Positions 23,977 to 32,454 of a stretch of DNA of 40,887 nucleotides are shown piece after piece; the first letter of the stretch is position 1; every line of letters begins with the position of its first letter. Made by a program: the position numbers and the translations under genes. This stretch comes from Syntrophomonadaceae bacterium (GTDB taxonomy: Bacteria > Bacillota > DSM-12270 > Thermacetogeniales > Thermacetogeniaceae). The stretch covers positions 1 through 40,887 of the forward strand of contig JAAYWP010000020.1 of assembly GCA_012516535.1 (NCBI GenBank), written 5' to 3'. The notes under the pieces are model-generated. The model saw only the letters and a program-made list of their open reading frames with translations. It did no database searches and had not been told where the DNA came from.

Positions 23977-26406
23977 ATGTCTGACAGAGAAACTAAAGCT
24001 AGGCAATCTGCAACAAGAAAAAAAAGAAAAAGAAAGCTCAGCTTTACAAGGGTAGCGCTCCTTACCCTTGTCTTACTGGGAATAGTTCTTATTTTTGTTG
24101 GCTGCGGCTATGTGGCAGGTGCTGTGATGTCAATGCCCGAATGGGATCCACAAAAACTTGAGGGAAGTGAGTCTTCAATTATTTACGACCGTGAGGGTAA
24201 TGCTGCTTCCCGTTTATTTGCGGAAGAAAACCGCACCGCTGTTTCACTCTATGATCTCCCCCCCTATCTTCCAGAAGCATTTATAGCAATAGAGGACAAT
24301 CGTTTTTATGATCATTATGGTGTGGACTTGGAGGCCATCGGTAGAGCTGTTATTGCCAATATCAAAGGGGGTATCGGTGCTGAAGGGGGTAGCACCATTA
24401 CTCAACAGCTCGTTAAGAACTCATTCCTCACCCAGGAAAAGACATTTAAGCGAAAGATCCAGGAGGCTGTTCTTGCACTCCAGGTAGAGCACCGCTACTC
24501 CAAGGATGAAATCTTGGAATTCTATTTAAACCGCATCTATTTTGGCAACGGAGTTTACGGTGTGCAAACTGCAGCTCAGCACTATTTCGGGAAAAATGCA
24601 AAGGACCTTACACTTGCGGAAAGTGCTGTCCTAGCCGGTATTGTGCGCAGCCCCAATAACTATAACCCTGTACATGACCCGGAAAAGGCCAAGAAAAGGC
24701 AGGAACTTGTCTTAAGCCAAATGGTTCTTTATGGCAAAATCACAAAAGAAGAAGCAGAACAGGCCAAACAGGAGGAACTCCAGTACCGGGAGGGGGAAGT
24801 GACCAGTTACACATACCCCTACTACACTGATCATGTGATCGCAGAAACTGAAGAAATCCTTCGGGAACTGGGGATGTCGTCTGAGGACAGCCAGGCACTT
24901 ATTTATCGCGGGGGTTTAAAAATATACACAGCACTCAACCCAGAAGTACAGCAAAAAGCTGAGGAATTATTTGCCAACAGCGCTAATTTCCCCAGAGATC
25001 AGGGCGATAAAAAGGTAGAAGGTGCACTGGTACTGCTAGAAAACAAAACAGGAGAGGTTCATGCACTGGTTGGTGGGAGAGAACACTCAGGACGGCGCTC
25101 CTTCAACAGAGCAACCCAGGCTAAGCGCCAACCGGGTTCTGCAATTAAACCATTGGTTGTTTATTGCCCTGCTCTGGAAAAAGGGTATACCACAGCCCTC
25201 TCACTGTTGGATGCCCCTGTTAAGGTAGGAAATAAGACCTTTCATAACTATGACCATAAATACGAAGGTATGATCACTATGCGTTACGCTGTTCAGTGGT
25301 CAAAAAACACCTATGCTGTTCGTTTGCTGAACACCATAGGTATCGACTACGGCTTGGAGTTCGCCAAAAAACTAGGTATAACCAGTTTTGAAGATGCCCG
25401 TGACAGCAATTTAGCCCTTGCTCTGGGAGGAATAACCTATGGTATCTCACCATTGGAGATGGCAGGGGCTTTTGGTGCCATTGCCAATCAGGGTGTTTAC
25501 ATTGAGCCCCACACTGTACTCAAAATATTGGACCGTGACGGAAATGTTTTATATGAGGCTAATCCCCAAAAACGGGTGGTTATGTCTGAAGAAACAGCCT
25601 ATATCATGACGGACCTGCTCCAAACAGTTGTCAAAAGCGGTACAGGGACAAGAGCCAGGATGAATCGACCGGTTGCCGGTAAGACTGGAACTACTGAGGA
25701 GACAAAGGACATCTGGTTTATGGGTTATACACCTGAATTCACAGGTGCGGTCTGGATGGGATTTGATAAAGAAGATAAGATCAAGGATTCGCGGGCAGCA
25801 GGGGGATACTTCCCTGCCCTGGTTTGGAAAGCGGTTATGCAAAAAGCCACAGAGGGCCTTCCTGTCAAAGAGTTTACCAGGCCATCGGGAATTGTACGAC
25901 AGGCAATTTGTTTAAAATCAGGTAAACTACCTAATGCTTTTTGCCCTGAAGATGCCCAACTCAAGGAAATATTTGTTCGGGGGTCACTGCCCAAAGACAC
26001 CTGTGACCTACATGTACAGGTAGAAATATGTGAAGAGACCAAGCTGCTGGCAAGCCCCCACTGTCCCCACAAAGTAAAAACAGTTTTCGTCAAAAATGAC
26101 TCAAAGGTCAAAATACCCACAGAGGTCTGTGACAAACATGGGCCTGACTTCCAACAGGAGGTCACCCTTAAAGTCTGCACTGACCCGCGCCACAATGGGG
26201 TGCTCTATCTGGCCAACACACCAGGCCTTTTAGAAACAGGCGGGTGCCCAGCAGAATTTATTGAAGAGCGGAAATTCAAACAAGATGAGGCACCGAAACA
26301 GCGCTGTCCGCTGCCGGACCATCAGGTGGAGAAAAAGAAGCTGCCGATAATAGATAATAATAATGGTAATGGCAACGGCAAAGGTAAAGGCAATGGTGAT
26401 GGCTAA
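23977..26406 (+). CDS. class A penicillin-binding protein (PBP1A-type)
   Basis: Bifunctional peptidoglycan transglycosylase and transpeptidase. A basic cytoplasmic tail precedes a membrane anchor at about residues 24-48. The GT51 domain has EDNRFYDHYG (catalytic Glu106) and GGSTITQQLVKN. The transpeptidase has SAIK (Ser388), SKN and KTGTT. ATG 23977 has AAGGTGG 9 nt upstream and replaces the ORF-track GTG; the product is 809 aa. After the transpeptidase comes a tail of roughly 170 residues with nine cysteines, then a low-complexity Asn/Gly/Lys end. The external cysteines may pair as disulfides. The gene is probably co-transcribed with the regulator upstream. Confidence 0.94.
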   Translation: MSDRETKARQSATRKKRKRKLSFTRVALLTLVLLGIVLIFVGCGYVAGAVMSMPEWDPQKLEGSESSIIYDREGNAASRLFAEENRTAVSLYDLPPYLPEAFIAIEDNRFYDHYGVDLEAIGRAVIANIKGGIGAEGGSTITQQLVKNSFLTQEKTFKRKIQEAVLALQVEHRYSKDEILEFYLNRIYFGNGVYGVQTAAQHYFGKNAKDLTLAESAVLAGIVRSPNNYNPVHDPEKAKKRQELVLSQMVLYGKITKEEAEQAKQEELQYREGEVTSYTYPYYTDHVIAETEEILRELGMSSEDSQALIYRGGLKIYTALNPEVQQKAEELFANSANFPRDQGDKKVEGALVLLENKTGEVHALVGGREHSGRRSFNRATQAKRQPGSAIKPLVVYCPALEKGYTTALSLLDAPVKVGNKTFHNYDHKYEGMITMRYAVQWSKNTYAVRLLNTIGIDYGLEFAKKLGITSFEDARDSNLALALGGITYGISPLEMAGAFGAIANQGVYIEPHTVLKILDRDGNVLYEANPQKRVVMSEETAYIMTDLLQTVVKSGTGTRARMNRPVAGKTGTTEETKDIWFMGYTPEFTGAVWMGFDKEDKIKDSRAAGGYFPALVWKAVMQKATEGLPVKEFTRPSGIVRQAICLKSGKLPNAFCPEDAQLKEIFVRGSLPKDTCDLHVQVEICEETKLLASPHCPHKVKTVFVKNDSKVKIPTEVCDKHGPDFQQEVTLKVCTDPRHNGVLYLANTPGLLETGGCPAEFIEERKFKQDEAPKQRCPLPDHQVEKKKLPIIDNNNGNGNGKGKGNGDG

Positions 26407-26420
26407 AAATAAATGATCTA

Positions 26421-26456
26421 AAGAGCCAGCAGGTCTCTGCTGGCTCTTAAATTTTT
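26421..26456 (+). terminator. terminator between PBP and mutS2
   Basis: AAGAGCCAGCAG and its complement form a perfect 12-bp stem with a GTCT loop, followed by AAATTTTT on the plus strand. It ends the PBP transcript and may also serve the convergent mutS2 transcript, whose U-tract is weaker. Confidence 0.88.
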
Positions 26457-26461
26457 ACCGG

Positions 26462-28825
26462 TTATTTAAACTCCACAATAGTAACTCCTGTTCCCCCTTC
26501 ATAGTAATCACCACTGCGATATGATGCCACAAGTGGATGTTTTGCCAAATACTCCCGCACCGCATGCCGCATAGCCCCTGTCCCTTTGCCATGGATAAGT
26601 GAAACCCTGGTCATACCCGCCAGGTATGCTTGATCAATATACTTATCCACCTCTTTTAAACCTTCTTCTACCCTGAGTCCACGGAAATCAAATTCAGGGG
26701 GCACTGCCGCATTCCTACTGATAGCCTGGTCCTTGGAAACAGAAAACTGTGCTGAGGTCTGTTTCTTTTTGCTCTTTCGCAGGTCCTTAAGGGGAATGTT
26801 CAACTTTAAGGCCCCTACCTGAACAAGCACCTCTCCATCTTCATTAGGAGATTCCAGTACACACCCCTCCTGCTTGAAACGGGGAATCAGCACAATATCT
26901 CCCGGTTCTAAAGCAGTAGGGATTTCACCTTCAGGCTCCATTTCAACAGAACTGATATTCTCATCTATCCTGGCAGCCAGTTTACTGATCTCACGCCTGA
27001 TCAATCGGGCATGTTCCAGACCTGCCCTACTCTCCTGGTATTTTACCTCTTCCCGCAGGGTACGAATCAATTGCTCTGCTTCTCTTCTGGCTGTTCGCAC
27101 CAGTTCCCGGGCCTCCTCATGTGCCCGGGACAAAATCTCCCTCTGCTTTTGCCGCAGCTTCCTCTCTTCCCTGGCTACCCTTTCTTTTAACTCCTTCATC
27201 TCCCGGCGCAATTCCTCTGCTTCAGCCCGGGCCGAAGATGCAGCAAACTGGTCCTCTTTGAGATGCCGGATCAGATCTGACAGTTCCCTTTGTTTGGGAT
27301 CCAGGAAGCCTTTTGCCTGCTCGATTATTCTTGAAGGAAGACCAAGCCGCTCGGCAATAGCAAAAGCATTGCTCTCCCCAGGAACACCAATAGAGAGCCT
27401 AAAAGTGGGTTTCAGTGTTTTGCTGTCAAACTCTACAGAGGCATTCTCCACCCGTGACCTGTTATGGGCGAACACCTTTAATTCACTGAAATGGGTTGTT
27501 ACAATCACCAGAACACCCTTTTGCAGCAGGCTGTCCAAAATAGCCATCCCCAGGGCAGCACCCTGTTCCGGATCAGTCCCTGCTCCCAGTTCATCAAGGA
27601 TCACCAAGGACCCACTGTCTGCACTCTGCATTATACGCACAATATTAGTCATATGTCCGGAAAAAGTGCTGAGGGATTGTTCGATGCTCTGCTCATCACC
27701 GATATCGGCGAAGACATTCTTTAAAACAGGTAAAACAGTTCCTTCCTGTGCCGGTATGTGCAAGCCGGCTTGAGCCATGGCCAGCAGCAGACCCACTGTT
27801 TTAAGAGCAACTGTTTTGCCTCCAGTATTGGGCCCTGTGATCACCAAACAGTCAAAATCCTGACCCAGCCTGATGTCCAGAGGAACTACCTCTCCTTTGA
27901 GCAGGGGATGACGCCCCCCTTTGATGATCAGATATCTTTCCTGATTGAAGCCAGGAGGATTGGCGTTCATCTCCTTGCTCAGGTACCCTTTAGCCAGAAT
28001 AAAATCCAGCTCTCCCAACAAATCCAGGTCCTCTTTCATTTCATCATGATAGACTGCAGCTGATCTGGATAGCTCCTCAAGAACACGGAATTCCTCCTGC
28101 TCCACCGCAGAGCGTGCAACTGCCAGTTCATTACCCAGCCGAACCAAAGGCATGGGCTCCATAAAAACAGTTGCTCCACTAGCAGACTGGTCATGCACCA
28201 GACCTGGAAATTGGCTGCGGTATTCCTGTTTAACAGGCACCACATAACGGTCACCACGCATGGTGTAGATGGGCTCCTGTAGATATTTATTCCACTCCGG
28301 TTTGTTCAGTATCTCATCCAGCTGTTCACGGATCCTTCCTGTCAGACTCCTCACCTGCTGGCGCAATCTGAACAGTTCTGGTGAGGCACGGTCCGCGACC
28401 TCACCATCAGGCTCAATAGAAAATGAAATCTTCTCCTGCAGCGGGAAGCACTCCTGCAGCTTTGCCGCCCGTTCTTGCAAAAGAGGGAGTTCCATATCAT
28501 CTTTTAAGAGTATTTTTTTCATGCGTTGAGCTGCCTTTAACAGTCCCAGCAGTTTGAGGAGTTCATCAGGCTCTAAAACGGCTCCGATCAGGATCCGCCT
28601 CAAAGAAGGTGTCACATCCTGTACACCCTCTAGGGTAAGCTCTGGATGCATTCTCAAAAGATGACACGCCTCTGTGGTTTCCTTCTGCAGCCTCAGGACC
28701 TCTTCTGGATCCACAGCCGGTTCTAAATCACGTACATAGGCCCTCCCCAGAGAAGTGGCACAATGCCGTTCCAGCATCTCTTTTATTTTATGAAACTCCA
28801 GTTTCTTAAGGGAATATCTATCCAT
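26462..28825 (-). CDS. mutS2: MutS2 family endonuclease/ribosome-rescue factor
   Basis: A protein of 787 aa. A MutS-like clamp region is followed by the ATPase with Walker A TGPNTGGKT and Walker B LVILDELGAGTDP. A long coiled coil rich in E, R and K runs from about residue 510 to 620, then a KOW-like segment, then a C-terminal Smr domain with DFRGL and HGKGTG. Smr is a nuclease domain. MutS2 has been linked to suppressing recombination and, in B. subtilis, to sensing collided ribosomes. ATG directly follows the stop of the U32 gene. Confidence 0.95.
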   Translation of the reverse strand: MDRYSLKKLEFHKIKEMLERHCATSLGRAYVRDLEPAVDPEEVLRLQKETTEACHLLRMHPELTLEGVQDVTPSLRRILIGAVLEPDELLKLLGLLKAAQRMKKILLKDDMELPLLQERAAKLQECFPLQEKISFSIEPDGEVADRASPELFRLRQQVRSLTGRIREQLDEILNKPEWNKYLQEPIYTMRGDRYVVPVKQEYRSQFPGLVHDQSASGATVFMEPMPLVRLGNELAVARSAVEQEEFRVLEELSRSAAVYHDEMKEDLDLLGELDFILAKGYLSKEMNANPPGFNQERYLIIKGGRHPLLKGEVVPLDIRLGQDFDCLVITGPNTGGKTVALKTVGLLLAMAQAGLHIPAQEGTVLPVLKNVFADIGDEQSIEQSLSTFSGHMTNIVRIMQSADSGSLVILDELGAGTDPEQGAALGMAILDSLLQKGVLVIVTTHFSELKVFAHNRSRVENASVEFDSKTLKPTFRLSIGVPGESNAFAIAERLGLPSRIIEQAKGFLDPKQRELSDLIRHLKEDQFAASSARAEAEELRREMKELKERVAREERKLRQKQREILSRAHEEARELVRTARREAEQLIRTLREEVKYQESRAGLEHARLIRREISKLAARIDENISSVEMEPEGEIPTALEPGDIVLIPRFKQEGCVLESPNEDGEVLVQVGALKLNIPLKDLRKSKKKQTSAQFSVSKDQAISRNAAVPPEFDFRGLRVEEGLKEVDKYIDQAYLAGMTRVSLIHGKGTGAMRHAVREYLAKHPLVASYRSGDYYEGGTGVTIVEFK

Positions 28826-31378
28826 TTAAGCTTCTTCCTCTCCCCTGCTATCATCCTGCAGCACACCCCGCAGGTAGTGTCCGCGGGTCAACCCAAACTG
28901 AGACACTTCAGCCAACTCATCCCAGGCAGATCTTGCTTTCCTGTGATCCCATTCCCCACAGGCAGCAGCGGTTAACGCCCTTCGGTAGAGGCTGGTCACC
29001 AAATATACATGCTCCGCCGGGTAAGGGCGGAGTTCCAGTCTAAGAATATCATAGCCATCAGTTATTATCTCTGCAAGGTGTTCGATCAGGCAAAGTTCCC
29101 GGGAATTGTAAATGGTCATGCGGCAGCTCTCATCACTTACCACAGGGAAAAAATAGCCACGGCGGTCTTTCAAGAAACATGATTGCTTGCAGGGAAAAGC
29201 ACACTTCCCCTTTCCTCCGGCCATAGCACCTGGGATGCAGTGCTCACTGATCACCAGTGGCAATGCCCCATGAATGACCATCTCCAAACTGCCGCTTCCT
29301 TTAAAGGCAAAACCCTTCAACTGCCTGCGGTTTAACTCAGGTGAGAGGGTCATGCGGCTTACACCGGCCTTCAGCAGTAGATCTGCTGCTGGATCATTGA
29401 ATACCGGCAGCGAAAAATCAGCTACCACCCTCAAGTTATCCTGCAAAGCGTAATAGCAGCCACCCAGATCCCCAGCCAGCACACCATCAGCAGCAAAGTC
29501 TTTTGCGAGCTCCAGATATTTCATGACCACCTTTTCCTGGTTCTCTTGCCAGATCCGCGGCAGCACCAGATATGAGGCTGCTCCCTGTTTGCGGCACTGC
29601 TCCACAGCTGCTCTCAGCTTCTCTTCAGTCCAGGGCTCCCTACCCCTTAAAGAATAACCGCCAAAATAAATGAGATCAGCACCCCCTCTAAGGGCTGCCT
29701 TTAAACCAGCAAAATCCCCCACAGCCACAGCAAGACAAGGGCGCTTCAGTCCATCTCTCCTTTTATCTGCATGCTCCTGCAGCGAGGACCAATACTTCTT
29801 TTGCCTCCTTTGGGCATCCTCAGGGAGGCTGCGCTGGTAGCGGAGAAGACGGTCCCTTTCCAGAGCCTCAGTGAGCTGCCGCCGCACAGCATTGATCTCA
29901 CTTACCGGAAACATCACCCCTCTTTCGATCTCACACTCCAGCTTTTGAAGAACAAAGGGGGTGTTCCCCAAACGATCTACCTGTGCACGCACAGCTTCCT
30001 CGGTCAGCTCATGCTTAATCGCCTTTTCACCGATGAACTCACCTTGAGCAGTATAATGATAACCATCCTCATCCCATCCTTCCAGCAGGAAAGGTTTGCC
30101 TATTCTAGCCACCGCCCTCACATTAAGGGGGATCTTTCGTCTGGAGGGGCCTGTGATCCCTTTCCATGCTTCCTCTTCAAGCTTGCGATCCCGGGTTTTA
30201 AAAATCCGGTCACCCTTGCGCACAAAAAAGGGGATATTGATCTCCACCTCACTGCCGGGTAGAACCCCATCCATTTTTCTACCCTGTGAGTACATCTCCT
30301 TTACAGTAAACCCCTTACAGCCATCTCCTGTCCAAAACTCAATCTCATCCTCAGCTATTAAGGGGAGTTTTGTTTTAAATTTTATCTTTCCTTGACCAGC
30401 TTTGAGCACCCTCCCCAAGTAAAGCCCCCGGTTGTTGGGTTTGGTGTAGCCCATCAGGTCAGGGCCCGGGTTGCCATAAAAATAACCTGTTGTAAAACCG
30501 CGGTTAAAAACAAGGGCCAGATCACGGATTTCTTCAGGGGTTACCTTATAGTTGTCCGGCTCCTCCCAGGCTCTCTGTAAAGCCTCTTTATAGATGCGCA
30601 CAACAGTTGCTACATACTCAGGGCTTTTCATTCTCCCCTCAATCTTTAGAGATGAAACACCGGCTTTAATCAGGTCCGGCAGCTCTCTGATCAGCATCAG
30701 ATCCTTAGGGCTCATCAGGTGTTCCCCCTGATGGTCCGGATAAAGCTCCCGCCCCCTCTCATCTACAAGCTGATAGGGGAGTCTGCAGGGTTGGGCACAG
30801 CGGCCCCGGTTGCCGCTCCTTCCACCAACCATACTGCTGAACAGACACTGCCCGGAATAACAAAAGCAGAGAGCCCCATGCACAAAAACCTCAAGATCCA
30901 TAGTTGTCTTCTTTCTAATCTGCAGCAGATCAGAATATCCCACTTCTCTGGCCAAAATCACCCGGTCAAACCCCAGTTCTTCCAGAAACCTGACACCTGC
31001 AGCATTATGAACTGTCATCTGAGTGCTGCCGTGCAAGGGAATATCAGGAAGCAGTTCTCTGATCACCGCTGCAGCACCCAGATCCTGGACGATCAGTGCA
31101 TCTGCACCCTCTTTGTACAAAAAAAACAGGTAATCGGTAAATTCACCGAATTCCCTGTTATCCACCAGGGTGTTGACTGTAATATAAATCCGCACATTCC
31201 TGCTGTGGGCATACTCAAAGGCATCCTTTAGTGCACTGCGGTCGAAATTATCGGCAAACGCTCTCGCCCCAAACATCTTTCCTGCCAGGTAAACAGCATC
31301 AGCCCCGTTTTCCACCGCAGCCCTTAAAGCCTGGGGGTTTCCCGCAGGTGCCAGCAGTTCCGGTTTTCTGTTTGCCAT
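28826..31378 (-). CDS. U32 family peptidase-like protein with DUF3656 (RlhA-related)
   Basis: A protein of 850 aa. The N-terminal U32 domain (KPELLAPAGNPQALRAAVENGADAVYL) has the cysteine set CFCYSGQC and GRCAQPCRLPY, typical of the RlhA/TrhP group of RNA hydroxylation enzymes. A central DUF3656-type region follows. The second half repeats a TIM-barrel-like segment (KAALRGGADLIYFGGYSLRG) with another cysteine set (SEHCIPG, CAFPCKQSC). The substrate is unknown; proteolysis is unlikely by analogy with RlhA. The ORF-track TTG 31393 touches GGAGG. ATG 31378 is the usual family start but lies 15 nt from GGAGG, so the start is uncertain. An ATT at 6-nt spacing is a remote alternative. Confidence 0.85.
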   Translation of the reverse strand: MANRKPELLAPAGNPQALRAAVENGADAVYLAGKMFGARAFADNFDRSALKDAFEYAHSRNVRIYITVNTLVDNREFGEFTDYLFFLYKEGADALIVQDLGAAAVIRELLPDIPLHGSTQMTVHNAAGVRFLEELGFDRVILAREVGYSDLLQIRKKTTMDLEVFVHGALCFCYSGQCLFSSMVGGRSGNRGRCAQPCRLPYQLVDERGRELYPDHQGEHLMSPKDLMLIRELPDLIKAGVSSLKIEGRMKSPEYVATVVRIYKEALQRAWEEPDNYKVTPEEIRDLALVFNRGFTTGYFYGNPGPDLMGYTKPNNRGLYLGRVLKAGQGKIKFKTKLPLIAEDEIEFWTGDGCKGFTVKEMYSQGRKMDGVLPGSEVEINIPFFVRKGDRIFKTRDRKLEEEAWKGITGPSRRKIPLNVRAVARIGKPFLLEGWDEDGYHYTAQGEFIGEKAIKHELTEEAVRAQVDRLGNTPFVLQKLECEIERGVMFPVSEINAVRRQLTEALERDRLLRYQRSLPEDAQRRQKKYWSSLQEHADKRRDGLKRPCLAVAVGDFAGLKAALRGGADLIYFGGYSLRGREPWTEEKLRAAVEQCRKQGAASYLVLPRIWQENQEKVVMKYLELAKDFAADGVLAGDLGGCYYALQDNLRVVADFSLPVFNDPAADLLLKAGVSRMTLSPELNRRQLKGFAFKGSGSLEMVIHGALPLVISEHCIPGAMAGGKGKCAFPCKQSCFLKDRRGYFFPVVSDESCRMTIYNSRELCLIEHLAEIITDGYDILRLELRPYPAEHVYLVTSLYRRALTAAACGEWDHRKARSAWDELAEVSQFGLTRGHYLRGVLQDDSRGEEEA

Positions 31379-31467
31379 ACCTTTAATCAGCAACCTCCAT
31401 ATATGATCAATTCTTAATAAATATTAATTCCCGTTAAACAGTAAACCCATCCCACCAATAACCTATA

Positions 31468-32430
31468 TTACCACTTCTGCACACGGCTGAACCGCAGCAG
31501 CCCTGAACAGGGGACGATCTCTACACCCCGCCGTTCCAGTTCATCCAAAAAGAGGTTTAAACCCAGGGAATCGCTGGCCATATGGCCGGCAATCACCACA
31601 TTGATGTGGTGTTTTTCCGCCTCTTTCCGGTGGTCCTCGCTCATGTGCATCCCCACAATGGTTCCTACACCTGCAGCAGCCAGCTTTTCATAGGATTCCC
31701 TTGCACCGCTGGTGCCACCGGTCATATCCACAAAAATCTTACCTACCCGCCTTTTATCGCTTCCTACCACGATCTTTGGCCCAGCCTTGCGCTTCATACC
31801 CTCTCTGTATTCAGGGATCTCCTTCAGCAATTTCACTATATCCCCCACTGTTTCCGGGTCATTTTTTGTAAAATAGCTGGTTAAGTACTCCTGTACCAAA
31901 TTATCAGCCGGTGTATGCACACACATCAATGGGATACCTAAGAGAGCTGCTGCATCCACTGCTCTGTTATGGTTGATGGGCATGAACCTGCGCTCTACTT
32001 CAGCAATCCTTTTGGCCATCAGACCCTCTGCCACATTGATCGGCACACCCAACATATGGAGTTCATCCTCCTGAATGTGCATCACCTCATACAGAGCTGC
32101 CAGTGCTTTTCCTTCCGGGTGGTGGGAGATCAGCAGGTCGATCCTTTTCCCCCTTTCCCGCAGGCGATCAGCCAACAAGACCTCTCCCACTTCTATATCA
32201 ATACCAGCCAACACACAATCCACATCCTGGTCGAGGTCGCCGTAGAGTACTCTGGTATCACTATATGGATTTCTCAATGACTCCTGGTCAAAATCCTTTT
32301 TCTCACTTTCTTTCAGGTCCGCATACTCCTTTTCCCGCTTAGATAACTCCCTTCTTACCCCTTTTTCACCACGCGGGTCAGCAGCGATTCCTTTGCGAAC
32401 AGCAATCTCATAAATTTCCCTTATTCTCAC
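31468..32430 (-). CDS. NIF3-like metal-binding protein
   Basis: A protein of 320 aa related to NIF3/DUF34. Likely metal ligands are the histidine pair in ISHHPEG and the late GHMASDSLG, with MHMSEDH nearby. The family binds two metals and its reaction is not settled. The ORF-track TTG 32448 lies upstream of the GGGAGGAG sequence. GTG 32430, 6 nt downstream of it, gives MRIREIYEIAV. It sits about 24 bp after polX on the same strand. The first 70 residues are charged and helical, unlike short YbgI-type members. Confidence 0.82.
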   Translation of the reverse strand: MRIREIYEIAVRKGIAADPRGEKGVRRELSKREKEYADLKESEKKDFDQESLRNPYSDTRVLYGDLDQDVDCVLAGIDIEVGEVLLADRLRERGKRIDLLISHHPEGKALAALYEVMHIQEDELHMLGVPINVAEGLMAKRIAEVERRFMPINHNRAVDAAALLGIPLMCVHTPADNLVQEYLTSYFTKNDPETVGDIVKLLKEIPEYREGMKRKAGPKIVVGSDKRRVGKIFVDMTGGTSGARESYEKLAAAGVGTIVGMHMSEDHRKEAEKHHINVVIAGHMASDSLGLNLFLDELERRGVEIVPCSGLLRFSRVQKW

Positions 32431-32454
32431 CAGTTTCTCCTCCCTCAACTGAGA

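Noticed and set aside
26874-27773. 299-aa plus-strand ORF antisense to mutS2
   Set aside because: Lies wholly within mutS2, has a serine/arginine-rich composition typical of an antisense shadow, no ribosome site and no recognisable domain.
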